This document shows, one piece after another, positions 61,934 to 64,000 of a stretch of DNA of 64,000 bases. Made by a program: the position numbers and the translations under genes. The stretch covers positions 11,951,001-12,015,000 of the forward strand of contig NC_091094.1 of assembly GCF_024713975.1 (NCBI RefSeq). Reading direction: 5' to 3'. Origin of the DNA: Paralichthys olivaceus. Its lineage: Eukaryota > Chordata > Actinopteri > Pleuronectiformes > Paralichthyidae. Within the stretch, counting starts at the first letter, position 1, and each line of letters begins with the position of its first letter. The notes under the pieces were generated by a model that saw nothing but the letters and a program-made list of their open reading frames with translations, was not told the origin of the DNA and ran no database searches.

Positions 61934-62698
61934 AAGGACGCATGTGGGGACAGTGGCATGATGCGGGCTTCAGTACGCCTCCTGAAGTGCAGAGGCAGTG
62001 AGGTTAGAAAAGTTCGACCGGTGGTCAAGCTCCTCGGCCCATCTGTTCTGCTGCTCGGGATCCAAGAAACTGACTCTAAAGAAAACCAGTTTGATTAATT
62101 GCCGTATCATTAAAAGTGTGTGTCTTGGTGCTTTGGCTTCTGGGTGTGAAAGCATGTACTTAACAAAGGCAGAAAAAGAGGAGTCATGCTTCACTGCGTT
62201 TTGGCAGGTGATGAATGGAGGTTTTGGTTTTCTAATAAGTGTTGGGAGTCTTTGGAGCAAAAAATGTCTGTTCAGGTGTGAGTGTGTGTACTGTGTGTGT
62301 AAGAGAGAGAGAGAGAAATGACAGCTAAGCTGTGAATAATAATGATGTGTTTATGGGAACAGTGCCATCTAGCCACACATATGTAAAATGTATAGCCTAT
62401 AAAAACTCACCTCTTTTCTAAACATTATGATTAGTGCCTCTTTGCAGTTCACTCACTTGAGTAGATCTGTGCTTTTACATAAGGGCTGCACACTAACATA
62501 TAATGACAGGTGATAACTCATGCACACACTGTAAACCCTGCCTGTGAGGCTTTAATCTACTTTAGATTGTGCCTTGTTTGGTCTTTTGTTGGCCAGAGGT
62601 CAGTTTTCCAAAATGTTGAAACAGCTCTAGTCTCTCTGACCTTCTACAGAATTAGTGTTTTCTTCTTCTAGATTGGGATTAGCTATATTTTAACAGTT

Positions 62699-63277
62699 TT
62701 AAAGCAACACCCTGTAACTTTTACTGAGCAACAGCGCCCTCTGCACCCACATGTTGGTGATTATTCTGTCGGGCTTTGTGTCCAAACAAGTGAGTGGATT
62801 TAATGTAGAGAAAAAAACAAAGCTTATCAATCTGTTGACCAGAGCTCTGACTGTGTAGCACCACTCACTGAACTGAAATGCAACTAAATGGTGGATATTA
62901 CCCATGATCACTGGCTTCATGAAGCAGAGGAGCTGCCGCTGTAACAATTACACCAGCTCAGAAAACCCCCCAAAAGTTTCCTCTCTGATTATTGGAGATA
63001 AACGCTTGTTTTTAATGATGTCTAAGTCTTTTTAACTGATCAACACTTCAGCATTATTCTTGCTAGGCATGATTCTGGCAATTTAAACTGTGACCATCAG
63101 TTATGCTCGTCTTACAGAACGAACCAGCTCACCAAAGTTTCACAGAGCAAGAACAAATATTCGGGGTGAGCAGTGAGAATGTAAGTTGCACCATTCTTGT
63201 CGTTTCATGTCAGTAAACCATAAAGTAATCTTGAAGCTGCTATTTTAGGTTAACAAAGTTACATAGTGTTGCTTTAA
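62699..63277. mobile_element. TTAA-flanked MITE downstream of edem1
   Basis: About 579 bases with near-perfect inverted ends: TTAAAGCAACACCCTGTAAC at the left and the complement of TTAAAGCAACACTATGTAAC at the right. TTAA is at both limits. There is no transposase frame, so it is a nonautonomous element probably mobilised by a piggyBac-like enzyme. Confidence 0.75.
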
Positions 63278-63459
63278 AAAAAAGCCTCTGTCTTGCTTGT
63301 GCTATGCAAATGTGTCACGTAAAACTTAAAGAGTAGCAGACAACATGAACCAGAACTGCATCCTGCTGCCACATTTCTGATAACACTAATGAAGTGTTCA
63401 TCTCTCAGGCTTCTAGTTACTCGATGTCTTACAAAGGGCAAACAGATGTGCCATGGCGC

Positions 63460-63520
63460 TGTGTGTGTGTGTGTGTGTGTGTGTATGAGAGAGAGAGAGT
63501 ATGAGAGAGAGAGAGAGAGA
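63460..63520. repeat. (GT)n and (GA)n microsatellites
   Basis: A GT run of about 12 units is followed at once by interrupted GA runs. Confidence 0.9.
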
Positions 63521-64000
63521 CGTTCAGGATGACTCTTGCTGTTCAAGTGCCTTCAGATTGTCTCTGTCTTTCTGGATGCTGCTGAACAGTGCATATTAGT
63601 TGTGGTTAATATTGTCATGTTTTTTGTTGTTTTTTTTTTTAAGCCCACTGGTGATATTGCACAATAGGTGTCATTCCATGTGTATTTACAGTTTTACACT
63701 GATAATGACATGAAGCTCCCTGTTAGACATGATGAAAAAAGCCATAAACACATTTTTATTTTAATGTAAGTATGTGAAAACATTTTGTTTTCTATCTGAC
63801 ATCTTTACTTCACACTCTCCTGCATTGTCTCTGATTATTATATATTTTTTTTTCTTAGAGAAGATGGACATTTGTTGTTTGTCTTTTACATAATTGCACA
63901 TCATATCTATTAATTGTGACGTGGTGAAAACTCAGGGTTAAATGGAAAAACATAAAGCAGTGAATGTTTTTTTAAAAGAAACAAACTTTTTTGAAATGTT

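Larger units (their letters stand above)
61934..64000 (+). other. edem1 3' UTR and downstream flank
   Basis: No further gene is seen to the window end. The stretch holds a TTAA-flanked MITE (62699-63277), a GT microsatellite (about 63460-63484) followed by GA runs (about 63487-63520), and T-rich tracts near 63628 and 63846. I could not choose a poly(A) signal with confidence. Confidence 0.5.

Noticed and set aside
1-64000. CRISPR arrays, bacterial operons or ribosomal RNA genes
   Set aside because: There are no regularly spaced direct repeats with unique spacers and no rRNA-like stretches; the window is vertebrate nuclear DNA.

Overview
The window is nuclear DNA of a teleost fish. The genes are intron-rich with GT-AG junctions, the proteins are vertebrate families at roughly usual lengths, and the AT-rich spacers carry fish-type microsatellites, tRNA-derived SINE sequence, LINE/SINE tails and TTAA-flanked MITEs. 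I read nine protein-coding genes and rebuilt their exons by hand. Most add up to open frames of the family's expected length.

Left block (about 2.4-35.3 kb) matches the human 1p36 neighbourhood of EPHA2. It holds epha2 (+, 17 exons, 974 aa), a small heat-shock gene of the HSPB7 type (+, 128 aa), the ciliary small GTPase cplane2/rsg1 (+, 250 aa), a Dbl-family RhoGEF placed as arhgef19 (-, 12 exons, 558 aa, no SH3) and ddi2 (-). The last ddi2 exon is a 1.5 kb frame homologous to mammalian RSC1A1 (RS1), and its splice phase fits ddi2 exactly. The joined frame would be 927 aa with a C-terminal UBA domain.

Middle block (about 38.5-47.9 kb) holds two TNF-receptor-superfamily genes in tandem on the + strand: an OX40-like gene (tnfrsf4-like, 276 aa) and a 4-1BB-like gene (tnfrsf9-like, 278 aa). 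Both end in short tails with TRAF2-type motifs and both have a TGACGTCA palindrome close to the start. A near-identical copy of the promoter and first two exons of the OX40-like gene lies antisense inside ddi2 intron 1, with a stop in its signal peptide.

Right block (about 49.2-64 kb) holds arl8b (+, 186 aa, lysosome positioning) and edem1 (+, 638 aa, ER-associated degradation). These are neighbours on human 3p26, so a junction between two ancestral linkage groups lies between about 47.9 and 49.4 kb.

The genes do not form one pathway. Recurrent themes are proteostasis (ddi2, edem1, small HSP), small-GTPase control (cplane2, arhgef19, arl8b) and cell-surface signalling (epha2, the TNF receptors). 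The most interesting items are the ddi2-rsc1a1 joined frame, the antisense TNF-receptor fragment, the SH3-less RhoGEF, an X-box-like site upstream of cplane2, and the linkage junction. No search or alignment could be run. Family calls rest on remembered family sequences and human gene order, and exon limits on visible splice signals and phase.
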